Source: Micromonospora sp. NBRC 110009
GTDB lineage: Bacteria; Actinomycetota; Actinomycetes; Mycobacteriales; Micromonosporaceae
Direction: 5' to 3'
Assembly: GCF_030518795.1 (NCBI RefSeq)
Contig: NZ_CP130427.1
Location: forward strand, 3,100,001-3,164,000
DNA: 64,000 nt
The position numbers were made by a program, and so were the translations under genes. Each line of letters starts with the position of its first letter. The first letter of the stretch is position 1. Shown one piece after another: positions 7,850 to 16,440 of this stretch. The notes under the pieces were generated by a model. The model saw nothing but the letters and a program-made list of their open reading frames with translations, made no database searches and was not told the origin of the DNA.

Positions 7850-8938
7850 TCAGTCGACCCGCAGCCGGTAGCCGCGCTTGACCACGGTCTGCACCACGCG
7901 GGGGGCGTTCAGCCCGACCCGCAGGCGGGCGACCGCCATCTCCACCGCGTGCTCGTCGGCGCCCCGGGGCAGCGTACGCAGCAGCGCGGTGCGGGACAGC
8001 ACCTTCCCGGGCGCCGCGGCGAGCGCCCGCAGCACCGCCATCGGGGCCGGGGCGAGCGGCCGCAGCTCGCCGTCCACCACGGCCGCGTGCCCGCGCAGGG
8101 TCAGCAGGTGCCCGCCGGCCTTCACGGTGACGGTCCGCCGGGGCAACTCGTCGACGATCGTCCGGACCAGGGCGCCGAGCCGGGCCCGGCTCGGGGCGCT
8201 CACCGGCACCCCCCGCCGCACCAGCGGCTCGGCGGTGACCGCGCCGACGCAACTGGCCAGCACGTCACCGCGCAACGCCGCCAGCACCGTCTCGGTGCGG
8301 TCCCCGGCCGCCCGCAGCAGCGCCTCCGCCGCCGGGGCGGAGGTGAACGTGACCGCGTCGACCAGCCGTCCCGCGACCAGGTCGATCAGCCGGTGCAGCG
8401 GGGCGGGGTCGGTGGGGGGCGCCCACCGGTAGACCGGCACCTCGATCACCGTGGCGCCGGCCGCCTCCAGCGCCTCGGTGCACTCCGGCTGCCGCTCGCC
8501 GTGCAGCTGCATGGCGACGACCTGGCCGGCCACTCCCCGCCGAACCAGGTGGTCGATCACCTCATCGCAGCTCTCCGACGCCGGGGACCAGTGCTCGCGC
8601 AGGCCGGCCGCCCGGATCGCGCCGGTGGCCTTCGGGCCGCGGGTCACCACGTACGACCGGGCGAGCACGCCGCGCAGCGGCTCCGCCAGCCCCCACCCCT
8701 CGGCCGCCTCCAGCCAGCCGCGCATGCCGATGCCGGTGTTGGCCATCAGGACGTCCGGCGGCCGGTCGAGGCAGGCCCGGGTGGCCTCGCGCAGGTCGGT
8801 GTCGTCGGCCAGCGGCACGATCCGCAGGGCGGGGGCGAGCACCACCCGCGCGCCGCGCCGCTGGAGCAGCGCGGCCAGCTCGTCGCGCCGCCGGTCCGCG
8901 GTGACCCCGATGGTGAAGCCGGCCAGTTCCTCCCGCAT
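7850..8938 (-). CDS. nnaR: NnaR-type regulator: uroporphyrinogen-III synthase domain fused to a winged helix
   Basis: This 362-aa protein has an N-terminal HemD-like domain (about 5-260; 'GFTIGVTADRRRDELAALL', later 'DAVTFTSAPAAEALLRAAG') and a C-terminal OmpR/PhoB-type DNA-binding domain (about 275-362, ending 'VVQTVVKRGYRLRVD'). In Streptomyces this architecture is NnaR, a co-activator with GlnR of nitrate and nitrite assimilation genes. It is the last gene of the nas/nir operon; its start overlaps the nirD stop (TGATG). Its position and the added DNA-binding domain make regulation more likely than haem synthesis, although siroheme is the NirB cofactor and residual synthase activity cannot be excluded. 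Confidence 0.85.
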   Translation of the reverse strand: MREELAGFTIGVTADRRRDELAALLQRRGARVVLAPALRIVPLADDTDLREATRACLDRPPDVLMANTGIGMRGWLEAAEGWGLAEPLRGVLARSYVVTRGPKATGAIRAAGLREHWSPASESCDEVIDHLVRRGVAGQVVAMQLHGERQPECTEALEAAGATVIEVPVYRWAPPTDPAPLHRLIDLVAGRLVDAVTFTSAPAAEALLRAAGDRTETVLAALRGDVLASCVGAVTAEPLVRRGVPVSAPSRARLGALVRTIVDELPRRTVTVKAGGHLLTLRGHAAVVDGELRPLAPAPMAVLRALAAAPGKVLSRTALLRTLPRGADEHAVEMAVARLRVGLNAPRVVQTVVKRGYRLRVD

Positions 8939-9285
8939 CACTCCTCCTGTCGCAACCGCACCTCGACCAGCCCGTCCCGGCAGCGCGCCTCGTGCCGCCG
9001 CAGCGCCACGCCCGGGAGGTCCAGACACCGCCCGGTGGTCAGGTCGTAGACCTGCTTGTGCAGCGGGGAGGCGAGCGTGGGCAGGCCGCCGCGGCTGCCC
9101 ACGATCCCCCGGGACATCACCTGCGCGCCGCCGACCGGGTCGAGGTTGTCGACCGCGTACAGCTCGCCGCCGGTGCGGAAGAGGGCCACCTGCACCCCGT
9201 CCACCAGCGCGGCCACCCCACGGTCGGGCTCCAGCCGGTCCACCGGGCAGATCGGGGTCCAGTCGAGGGTGATCGAGGCGGTCAT
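8938..9285 (-). CDS. nirD: Nitrite reductase [NAD(P)H] small subunit
   Basis: This 115-aa Rieske_2-type protein opens 'MTASITLDWTPICPVDRLEP', with 'LYAVDNLDPVGGAQVMSRGIV' in the centre. As usual for NirD, it has a Rieske fold but no Cys-His cluster pairs to bind the iron-sulfur centre. It partners NirB in the cytoplasmic six-electron reduction of nitrite to ammonium. Both ends overlap neighbouring genes: 4 bp with nirB (ATGA) and 1 bp with nnaR. Confidence 0.93.
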   Translation of the reverse strand: MTASITLDWTPICPVDRLEPDRGVAALVDGVQVALFRTGGELYAVDNLDPVGGAQVMSRGIVGSRGGLPTLASPLHKQVYDLTTGRCLDLPGVALRRHEARCRDGLVEVRLRQEE

Positions 9286-11828
9286 CGGCGTACCTCCGGG
9301 AGACCGAGCGGGACCGGCTGGCGCCTGCGGTCGGCGCCGGCGCCCGGCGGCGCCCCGCGTGCCGGCACGGGCTGCCCCCGTTCGACGGCGAACGTGATGG
9401 ACGGGTCGGGCACGTCGGGGGCATTGACGAAGGAGGTGAAGCGGCGCAGCCGCTCCGGGTCCTCCAGCACGTCCCGCCACTCGTCCGAGTAGGACGCGAC
9501 GTGCCGGGCCATCGCCGCGTCCAGTTCGGCGCAGAGCCCGAGCGCGTCGTCCACGATCACCGACCGGAGGTGGTCCAGGCCGCCCTCCATCGCCTCGATC
9601 CAGGCGGCGGTGCGCTGCAACCGGTCGGCGGTGCGGATGTAATACATCAGGAATCTGTCGATCAGCCGAATCAGCGCTTCGGTGGACAGATCGGTGGCGA
9701 ACAGGTCGGCGTGCCGGGGGCGGAAGCCACCGTTGCCGCCGACGTAGAGGTTCCAGCCGGTGTCGGTGGCGATGATGCCGAAGTCCTTGCCGCGCGCCTC
9801 GGCGCATTCCCGGGCGCAGCCGGAGACCGCCGACTTGAGCTTGTGCGGGGCGCGCAGCCCCCGGTAGCGCAGCTCCAGCGCGACGGCGAGCCCGACCGAG
9901 TCCTGCACCCCGTACCGGCACCAGGTCTCGCCGACGCAGGACTTCACCGTGCGCAGCGCCTTGCCGTACGCGTGGCCGGACTCGAACCCGGCGTCGACCA
10001 GCCGCCGCCAGATCTGCGGGAGCTGCTCGACCCGGGCCCCGAACAGGTCGATCCGCTGCCCACCGGTGATCTTGGTGTAGAGCTGGAAGTCCCGGGCCAC
10101 CTCGCCGATCACGATCAGCTTCTCCGGGGTGATCTCCCCGCCGGGGATCCGGGGCACCACCGAGTAACTGCCGTCGCGCTGCAGGTTGGCCAGGAAGTGG
10201 TCGTTGGTGTCCTGGAGGGAGGCCCGCTCGCCGTCGAGCACGTGCCCGGTGCCCAGCGAGGCGAGGATCGAGGCGACCACCGGCTTGCAGATGTCGCAGC
10301 CGCGCCCCCGCCCGTGCTCGGCGATGAGCTGCGAGAAGGTGCGGATGCCGCGGACCCGGACGAGGTCGAACAGCTCCTGCCGGCTGGCATCGAAGTGTTC
10401 GCAGAGCGCGGTGGACTGCCGCACCCCGGCCGCGTCGAGGAGTTGCTTGAGCATCGGCAGGCATGAGCCGCAGCTCGTCCCGGCCCGGGTGCACGCCTTC
10501 AGCGCGGGCACGTCGGTCGCCCCGCCGGCGATCGCCGCGTCCAGGTCGGCCCGGGTCACCGCGTTGCAGGAGCAGACCTGTGCGGCGGCCGGCAGCGCGC
10601 CGGCCCCGGCGCCCGCACCGCCGGCCGGGGCCAGCAGCGCCAGCGGGGGAGCGGGCAGCGGCCCGCCGACGCTCGCCCGCAGCGTCGGGTAGGCGCCGGC
10701 GTCCCCGACCAGCACGCCGCCGAGCAGCGTGCGCGCGTCGTCGGAGAGGACCAGCTTCGCGTACGAGCGGGTGACCGGGTCGGTGAAGGTCACGTCGAGG
10801 CAGCCCGGGGTGGTGCCGTGCGCGTCGCCGAACGAGGCCACGTCCACCCCGAGCAGCTTCAGCTTGGTCGCGGTGTCCGGGCCGGGGAAGGTGGCCGCCC
10901 CACCGAGCAGCCGGTCGGCGACCACCTCGGCGGTCGCGTACCCGGGGGCGACGAGGCCGTGACAGGTGCCGTCCACGGCGGCGCACTCACCGACCGCCCA
11001 GATCCGTTCGTCCGCCGTCCGGCAGGTCGCGTCGACCAGCACCCCGCCGTGCGGGCCGAGCGGCAGGCCGGCCGCCCGGGCCAGCTCGTCCCGGGGCCGG
11101 ATGCCGGCGGCCACCACCACCAGGTCGGCGTCGATCGTGCGCCCGTCGGCGAGTTCCAGCGCGGCGACCGTGCCGTCCGGGCCGGGACGCAGCGCGCTGC
11201 TGGCCACCCCGAGGTACGGGGTCACGCCCAGCTCCTCGACGTAGCGGCGCAGCATCGCCCCGCCCGCCTCGTCCACCTGCACCGGCATCAGCCGGGGCGC
11301 GAACTCGACCACGCTGGTCGCCAGCCCCAGCAGGCGCAGCGCGTTGGCCGCCTCCAGGCCGAGCAGCCCGCCGCCGATCACCGCGCCGGTCTGCCGACCC
11401 GCCGCGTGCGCCCGGATCGCGGAAAGGTCGTCCAGCGTCCGGTAGACGAAGACCCCGGGCAGGTCGGTGCCGGCCACCGGGGGGACGAAGGCGGACGAGC
11501 CGGTGGCCAGCACCAGCGCGTCGTACGGGTGCTCGCCGGTCACGGTGTGCACCACCCGCCGCCCCCGGTCGACGCCGAGGGCCGGCTCGCCCAGCCGCAG
11601 CTCCACCCCGGCGTCGGGGGTGTGCAGGTTCAGCTCCTCGGCGCTCACCCCGTCGAGGAAGGCCGACAGCCGCACCCGGTCGTACGCCGGCCGCCGCTCC
11701 TCGGCGAGCACCGTGACCCGCCAGCGCCGGTCGTGGTCCCGGGTTCGCAACGCTTCGACGAAGCGCTGCCCGACCATGCCGTTGCCGACGACCACCAGCC
11801 TGCCGCCGCTCTCGCTCCGCTCGCTCAT
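9282..11828 (-). CDS. nirB: Nitrite reductase [NAD(P)H] large subunit
   Basis: This 848-aa cytoplasmic enzyme reduces nitrite to ammonium with NAD(P)H. In order it has an FAD/NAD(P) pyridine-nucleotide-disulfide oxidoreductase domain (first GxGxxG near 15, second 'GGGLLGLEAANAL' near 150), a BFD-like [2Fe-2S] domain ('CSCNAV' about 418 and 'CGSCLP' about 455), and the siroheme/[4Fe-4S] domain. The last of these holds 'SCVGETWC' (about 631) and 'SGCARECAEARG' (about 669), giving the four cluster cysteines. Length fits the family. The C-terminal 50 residues are Pro/Arg-rich. The ATG follows GAGGTGA. Only 49 bp separate it from the nasB-like gene upstream. Confidence 0.96.
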   Translation of the reverse strand: MSERSESGGRLVVVGNGMVGQRFVEALRTRDHDRRWRVTVLAEERRPAYDRVRLSAFLDGVSAEELNLHTPDAGVELRLGEPALGVDRGRRVVHTVTGEHPYDALVLATGSSAFVPPVAGTDLPGVFVYRTLDDLSAIRAHAAGRQTGAVIGGGLLGLEAANALRLLGLATSVVEFAPRLMPVQVDEAGGAMLRRYVEELGVTPYLGVASSALRPGPDGTVAALELADGRTIDADLVVVAAGIRPRDELARAAGLPLGPHGGVLVDATCRTADERIWAVGECAAVDGTCHGLVAPGYATAEVVADRLLGGAATFPGPDTATKLKLLGVDVASFGDAHGTTPGCLDVTFTDPVTRSYAKLVLSDDARTLLGGVLVGDAGAYPTLRASVGGPLPAPPLALLAPAGGAGAGAGALPAAAQVCSCNAVTRADLDAAIAGGATDVPALKACTRAGTSCGSCLPMLKQLLDAAGVRQSTALCEHFDASRQELFDLVRVRGIRTFSQLIAEHGRGRGCDICKPVVASILASLGTGHVLDGERASLQDTNDHFLANLQRDGSYSVVPRIPGGEITPEKLIVIGEVARDFQLYTKITGGQRIDLFGARVEQLPQIWRRLVDAGFESGHAYGKALRTVKSCVGETWCRYGVQDSVGLAVALELRYRGLRAPHKLKSAVSGCARECAEARGKDFGIIATDTGWNLYVGGNGGFRPRHADLFATDLSTEALIRLIDRFLMYYIRTADRLQRTAAWIEAMEGGLDHLRSVIVDDALGLCAELDAAMARHVASYSDEWRDVLEDPERLRRFTSFVNAPDVPDPSITFAVERGQPVPARGAPPGAGADRRRQPVPLGLPEVRR

Positions 11829-11877
11829 CGCGTCACCTCCACGCGGTCGGTCCCGTCACCTGCCCGGGCGCGTCCGG

Positions 11878-13314
11878 TCATCGGGCCGCCACCGGGTCCG
11901 CCTCGGCGAGCCAGCCGGCGATGCCGGCCACCGCGTCCCGGCAGCCGCCGCAGCCGGTGGCGGCCCGGGTCGCCGTGGACAGCTCGTCGACGCTGCGCGC
12001 GCCGGCGCGCCAGCACGCCACCAGCGCGCCCTTGTTGACGTCGTTGCACTGGCACACCGTGGCCGCGTCCGGCATCAGTGCCGGGGACGCGGCCGGGGTG
12101 GCCGGGGCGGTGCCGAACGCCCGCCCGAGCAGCAGCGATCGCCGGTCCGCGGGCACCGGGGCACCCCGGTCGAAGAGCTGCACCACGGTGCCGACGGCCG
12201 GGTTGTCGCCGAGCAGGATCGCCCCGGTCAGCCGCTCGTCGCGGATCCGCAGCCGGGCGTACGTGCCGCGGGCCGGGTCGGCGAAGGTCAGCTCCTCGAC
12301 CGGCCCGCCGTCGGCCGGTACGCCGGTGGCGTCGCCCATCGCGGCCAGGTCGATGCCGGCCGCCTTGAGCCGGGTCACCACCGGCCGGGGCCGGTACCGG
12401 GCGAGCGGGTCGCCGCCGGAGAGCACCTCGGCCACCACCCGGGCCTGTGCCCAGGCGGGGGCGACCAGCCCGGTCAGCGTCCCGTCGTGCTGCGCGCAGT
12501 CGCCGATCGCGGAGATGTGCCGGTCGCTGGTCCGCATCCGGTCGTCCACCACCACGCCCCGCTCCACGACCAGCCCGGCCGCGGCGGCCACCGCGGTGTC
12601 GGGGCGTACGCCGCAGGAGAGCACCAGCAGGTCGGCGGTGAACGCGCGACCGTCGGCGAGATCCAGGCGGACCTGGTCGGCGTCGGCGGCCACCGCCACG
12701 GCGGGGGCGGCCAGCGCGGTCCGGACGCCGAGCCCGGCCAGGGTGCCGGCGAGCACCGCCCCGGCGGCCGTGTCGAGCTGCCGTTCCATCAGGTGCCCGA
12801 CGGGGTGGACGACGGTCACGTCCAGCCCCCGGGTGGCCAGCCCGCGGGCCGCCTCCAGCCCGAGCAGGCCGCCGCCGAGCACCAGGACGCGGCGGGCGTC
12901 CCGGGCGGCGGTGCGGATCCGCCGGCAGTCGTCCAGGGTGCGGAACGGCACCACCCGGTCCGGCAGCGGGTCGAGCCCGGGCAGCGGCGGCACCACGGCC
13001 TGGCTGCCGGTGGCGAGGATCAGGTGGTCGTAGCGGTGCCGGTCACCGTCGGCGGTGCGTACCTCCCGGGCGGCCCGGTCGATCGCGGTGACCGCCACCC
13101 CGGTCCGCACGTCCACGGCCTGTCCGGCGACCTCGGTCAGCGCCACGTCCGGCTCGTCGATCTTCCCGGCGAGCAGGGTGGCGAGCATGATCCGGTTGTA
13201 CGCCCGGTGCGGCTCCGCCCCGAGCACGGTGACCTTGCGGTCCCCGTCCCGCGCGTGCAGTTCGGCGGCGACCCGCGCCCCGGCCATGCCGTAGCCGACG
13301 ATGACGATGCTCAT
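11878..13314 (-). CDS. nasB: NasB-like FAD oxidoreductase with BFD [2Fe-2S] domain (nitrate reductase electron transfer)
   Basis: This 478-aa flavoprotein resembles the N-terminal half of NirB. It has an FAD motif at the start ('IVIVGYGMAGARVAAEL'), an NAD(P) motif 'VLGGGLLGLEAARGL' (about 145), and a C-terminal BFD-like cluster ('CQCNDVNKG' about 421, 'CGGCRDAV' about 456). It lacks any siroheme domain. Such proteins pass electrons from NAD(P)H to the assimilatory nitrate reductase, which here has no cluster domain of its own at the C-terminus. It overlaps nasA by 4 bp. The gene symbol is by role and position rather than proven orthology. Confidence 0.85.
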   Translation of the reverse strand: MSIVIVGYGMAGARVAAELHARDGDRKVTVLGAEPHRAYNRIMLATLLAGKIDEPDVALTEVAGQAVDVRTGVAVTAIDRAAREVRTADGDRHRYDHLILATGSQAVVPPLPGLDPLPDRVVPFRTLDDCRRIRTAARDARRVLVLGGGLLGLEAARGLATRGLDVTVVHPVGHLMERQLDTAAGAVLAGTLAGLGVRTALAAPAVAVAADADQVRLDLADGRAFTADLLVLSCGVRPDTAVAAAAGLVVERGVVVDDRMRTSDRHISAIGDCAQHDGTLTGLVAPAWAQARVVAEVLSGGDPLARYRPRPVVTRLKAAGIDLAAMGDATGVPADGGPVEELTFADPARGTYARLRIRDERLTGAILLGDNPAVGTVVQLFDRGAPVPADRRSLLLGRAFGTAPATPAASPALMPDAATVCQCNDVNKGALVACWRAGARSVDELSTATRAATGCGGCRDAVAGIAGWLAEADPVAAR

Positions 13315-15470
13315 GCTCGCTCCACCCGGACCGCGCAGATCTTGAACTCGGGCATCCCCGAGACCGGGTCGACGGCGTCGTTGGTGACCGAGTTGGCCCG
13401 GGCCGCGCCCGGCCAGTGGAACGGTGCGAAGACGGTGTCCGGCCGGATCGCCGGGCTGAGCCGGGCCGGGGCGCGCAGCTCGCCGCGGCGGGACAGCACC
13501 CGTACCTCGTCCCCCTCGGCCACGCCGAGCCGGTCGGCCAGGTCCGGGTGCAGCTCGACGAAGCCGCCGGGGGCGGCCCGGCGCAGCGCGGCGACCCGCC
13601 GGGTCTGCGCGCCGGACTGGTACTGGGCGAGCACCCGGCCGGTGGTGAGGTGGAGCGGGTAGTCGGCGCAGACCGGCTCGGCGGCCGGCCGGTGGGTCAC
13701 CGCGTGGAACCGGGCCCGGCCGTCCGGGGTGGGGAAGGAATCGGCGAAGAGCCGGGGGGTGTCCGGGGCGTCCTCCGCCGGGCAGGGCCAGAAGACCCCC
13801 TCGTCCCGGTCGATCCGCTCCCAGGTCACCCCGGCGTAGTCCGCCGGCCCGCCGGCCGAGGCCCGCCGCAGCTCCGCGAACACCGCCCGCGGATCGCTCG
13901 GGAACGCCTCCTCCGGTGTTTGGCGGGGGCCCTTGTTATGCATTTCCCGATAAGAAGGGGCCCCTCCTTGCAGGCGGGCGGCGAGGGCGGCGAGGACGGC
14001 GAGGTCGGTGCGGACGCCGGGCGGGGGTTGACGCAGCGCGCGGCGGCGCAGCACCCGACCCTCCAGGTTGGTCATCGTGCCGTCCTCCTCGGCCCACTGG
14101 GCGACGGGCAGCACCACGTCGGCCAGCTCGGCGGTCTCGGAGCGCAGGAAATCGGCCACCACCAGCAGGTCCAGGTCGCGCAGCCGGGACTCGACCCGGG
14201 CCGCGCGGGGCGCGGAGACCACCGGGTTGGAGCCGAAGACCAGCAGCGCCCGCGGACCGGTCGCGGTGCCGAGCGAGTCCAGCAGGGCGTACGCGGGCAC
14301 GCCCGGCCCGGGCAGGTCGTCGGCCGCCACGCCCCAGACCCCGGCCACGTGCTCGCGGGCCGCCGGGTCGTCGATCCGCCGGTAGCCGGGGAGCTGGTCG
14401 GCCTTCTGCCCGTGTTCCCGGCCACCCTGTCCGTTGCCCTGGCCGGTCAGGCAGCCGTACCCGGAGCCGGGGCGGCCGGGCAGCCCCAGGGCGAGCGCCA
14501 GGTTGATGAAGGCGGTGACCGTGTCCACGCCCTTGGCGTGCTGTTCGGCGCCCCGGGCGGTGAGGATGACCGCGCGGTCCACGGTGGCCAGTGCCCGGGC
14601 GGTCGCCTCCAGGTCGGCCACCGGCACGCCGGAGAGGAGTTCCACCTCGGCCGGCCACCAGCCGGCCACGGTCCGGCGCACCTCGTCGAAGCCGCTGGTG
14701 CGCTCGGTCACGTACGCCCGGTCGAGCCAGCCCTCGGTGAGGGCGATGTGCAGCAGCGCGTTGGCCACCGCCAGGTCGGTGCCGGGCAGCGGCTGCAGGT
14801 GGAGGTCGGCCTGGCGGGCGGTGGCGGTGAGCCGGGGGTCGACCACGATCAGCCGGCCGCCCCGGCGCCGCTGGTCGGCGAGGTGCCGCATCAGCGGCGG
14901 CATGGTCTCGGCCGGGTTCGCGCCGACCAGCAGCAGGGTGTCGGCCCGGCCGAGGTCCGCCACCGGGAAGGGCAGTCCCCGGTCGACGCCGAAGGCGCGC
15001 AGCCCGGCCGCCGCCGCCGAGGACATGCACCAGCGTCCGTTGTAGTCGATGTGCCGGGTGCCCAGCGCCACCCGGGCGAACTTGCCGAGCGCGTACGCCT
15101 TCTCGTTGGTCAGTCCGCCGCCGCCGAAGACCGCGACCGCGTCCCGCCCGTACCGGTCCTGGACGGCGCGGAGGCCGGCGGCCACCCGGTCGAGAGCCTC
15201 GTCCCAGCCCGCCGGCCGCAGCTCGGCGCCGGGCCGGTCGCGCAGCAGCGGGGTGGTCAGCCGGTCCGGGTGGTCGAGCAGCTCGGCCGCGGTCCAGCCC
15301 TTCTGGCAGAGGCCGCCCCGGTTGGTGGGGAACTGCCGGGGGAGGACCTCGACCCGCCGGTCGGTCTCGCGCAGCACCATGCCGCACTGGAGGGCGCAGT
15401 ACGGGCAGTGGGTGGCCGCCTCCCGGGGGTGGGCCTCCGGTCCCGTCGCCATCCGTGCACCGTGCGTCAT
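13311..15470 (-). CDS. nasA: Assimilatory nitrate reductase catalytic subunit (molybdopterin)
   Basis: This 719-aa bis-MGD molybdoenzyme reduces nitrate to nitrite in the cytoplasm. The N-terminal [4Fe-4S] site is Cys22, Cys25, Cys29 and Cys55 (CPYCALQC ... GGLCQKGW), followed by molybdopterin oxidoreductase domains and the C-terminal MGD-binding beta-barrel ('LTTGRVLAQYQSGAQTRR', 'ARANSVTNDAVDP'). The putative Mo ligand lies in 'NGRWCMSSAAAAG'. Residues from about 500 to 520 are an extra loop encoded by a repeated palindrome (13925-13969) that keeps frame. It is first in the operon with the flavoprotein, nirB, nirD and nnaR, and a GlnR-box candidate lies 25 bp upstream. An ATG at codon 7 is an alternative start. 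Confidence 0.94.
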   Translation of the reverse strand: MTHGARMATGPEAHPREAATHCPYCALQCGMVLRETDRRVEVLPRQFPTNRGGLCQKGWTAAELLDHPDRLTTPLLRDRPGAELRPAGWDEALDRVAAGLRAVQDRYGRDAVAVFGGGGLTNEKAYALGKFARVALGTRHIDYNGRWCMSSAAAAGLRAFGVDRGLPFPVADLGRADTLLLVGANPAETMPPLMRHLADQRRRGGRLIVVDPRLTATARQADLHLQPLPGTDLAVANALLHIALTEGWLDRAYVTERTSGFDEVRRTVAGWWPAEVELLSGVPVADLEATARALATVDRAVILTARGAEQHAKGVDTVTAFINLALALGLPGRPGSGYGCLTGQGNGQGGREHGQKADQLPGYRRIDDPAAREHVAGVWGVAADDLPGPGVPAYALLDSLGTATGPRALLVFGSNPVVSAPRAARVESRLRDLDLLVVADFLRSETAELADVVLPVAQWAEEDGTMTNLEGRVLRRRALRQPPPGVRTDLAVLAALAARLQGGAPSYREMHNKGPRQTPEEAFPSDPRAVFAELRRASAGGPADYAGVTWERIDRDEGVFWPCPAEDAPDTPRLFADSFPTPDGRARFHAVTHRPAAEPVCADYPLHLTTGRVLAQYQSGAQTRRVAALRRAAPGGFVELHPDLADRLGVAEGDEVRVLSRRGELRAPARLSPAIRPDTVFAPFHWPGAARANSVTNDAVDPVSGMPEFKICAVRVERA
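13925..13969. repeat. GGGCCC-centred palindromic repeat inside nasA
   Basis: Two 17-nt arms (13925-13941 and 13948-13964) form an imperfect inverted repeat around a 6-nt centre, and each arm contains its own GGGCCC palindrome. The right half, ending near 13969, shares taagaaggggcccctcctt with a second copy at 54175-54194. It lies in frame within nasA, encoding part of 'APSYREMHNKGPRQ', in a surface-loop position by comparison with related reductases. I recall such short palindromes being dispersed in Micromonospora genomes. Confidence 0.75.
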
Positions 15471-15494
15471 GTCCGAAGAGCGTGCCGCCGGGCG

Positions 15495-15532
15495 GTTTCC
15501 GGTCCGGGTCCCTTCTGTTTCGGCCCTGTCAA
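15495..15532 (-). promoter_or_regulatory. GlnR box candidate upstream of nasA
   Basis: Read on the minus strand the element is ttgac-n6-GAAAC-n6-gaccc-n6-GAAAC. It fits the actinobacterial GlnR operator gTnAC-n6-GaAAC repeated twice, with both GAAAC half-sites exact and spaced 22 bp apart. It ends 25 bp before the nasA ATG. GlnR is the known activator of nitrate and nitrite assimilation genes in actinobacteria, so this site probably drives the five-gene operon under nitrogen limitation. Confidence 0.7.
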
Positions 15533-15554
15533 GAGCACCTCACCCCGCACGGGA

Positions 15555-15583
15555 GTGACGGACCGGACCGCCGGGTTTAGAAT
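15555..15583 (+). promoter_or_regulatory. Sigma-70-type promoter for the methyltransferase gene
   Basis: A -35-like gtgacg (15555-15560) and a -10 tagaat (15578-15583) are separated by 17 bp. The start codon is 33 bp further on and has a weak gggaga ribosome site. Confidence 0.5.
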
Positions 15584-15616
15584 GTGGGACACATATCCTG
15601 AATACTGGGAGACCCG

Positions 15617-16312
15617 ATGAGTGTGGCGGACGCGTTCGACGCGGTGGCGGGAAGCTACGACGAGGCCCGGCGCCGGCTGGTGCCGTGCTTCGACGCGTTC
15701 TACGGCACGGCGGTCGAGGTGGCCGCGCCGCCGCTGCGGGCCGCGCTCGCGGCGGGGCGTACCCCCGAGGTGCTGGACCTGGGCGCGGGCACCGGGCTGC
15801 TCTCCCTGCTGCTCGCCGCGGCGGTGCCCGGGGTGCGGCTGACCCTGGTCGACGCCGCGCCCGGCATGCTCGCGGTGGCCGCCGGCCACCTGGCCGCCCG
15901 GGACGTGCCGCACCGGACGGTGCTCGCCGACCTCACCGACCCGCTGCCCGCCGGCCGGTACGACGCGGTGGTCTCCGCCCTGGCCATCCACCACCTCGAC
16001 GACGACGGCAAGCGGGCGCTCTACCGGCGGGCCGCCGAGGCGTTGGTGCCCGGCGGGGTCTTCGTCAACGCCGAGCAGGTGGCCGGCCCGACCCCCGCCC
16101 TGGACCGGCGCTACGACGAGGTCTGGACCGCCAGGATCACCGCGCTCGGCTCGGCCGCCGAGGAGATCGCCGCGGCCCGGGAGCGGATGCGGCACGACCG
16201 GCCCGCGCCGGTGGCCGAGCAGTGCCGATGGCTCTCCGCGGCCGGGCTGGCCGACGTCGACTGCTTCTTCAAGGAGTGGCGCTTCGCCGTCTTCGGCGGT
16301 CGCCGCCCCTGA
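15617..16312 (+). CDS. Class I SAM-dependent methyltransferase
   Basis: This 231-aa methyltransferase has motif I 'VLDLGAGTGLLSLLLA' (about 52-67), an acidic 'LVDAAPGML' loop after beta-2 and 'YDAVVSALAIHHLDD' as motif post-II. This is the Methyltransf_25/UbiE-like group that acts on small molecules. It is divergent from nasA with its own promoter. The substrate is unknown, and no biosynthetic neighbours suggest one. Confidence 0.88.
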   Translation: MSVADAFDAVAGSYDEARRRLVPCFDAFYGTAVEVAAPPLRAALAAGRTPEVLDLGAGTGLLSLLLAAAVPGVRLTLVDAAPGMLAVAAGHLAARDVPHRTVLADLTDPLPAGRYDAVVSALAIHHLDDDGKRALYRRAAEALVPGGVFVNAEQVAGPTPALDRRYDEVWTARITALGSAAEEIAAARERMRHDRPAPVAEQCRWLSAAGLADVDCFFKEWRFAVFGGRRP

Positions 16313-16409
16313 CGGCGGCGCCGGACCGGCGCGGCTGACCGCTCTTCCCGGTCGAAGGGCCAGCTGGGCGGCTTGTCCGGTTCGCCGGCCGGCGCGAGCG
16401 GGGATGACT

Positions 16410-16424
16410 ACTGGTCATACCAGT
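16410..16424. promoter_or_regulatory. Palindromic operator candidate of the MazEF-like pair
   Basis: Perfect inverted repeat actggt-cat-accagt, 17 bp before the antitoxin ATG. Antitoxins of this type usually repress their own promoter at such a site. There is no clear Shine-Dalgarno sequence between it and the start. Confidence 0.55.
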
Positions 16425-16440
16425 GGGTAATCTCTCCGGC

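Noticed and set aside
7850..8938. HemD as a haem/siroheme biosynthetic enzyme
   Set aside because: The C-terminal OmpR-type winged helix and operon position fit NnaR better, although residual enzyme activity is not excluded.
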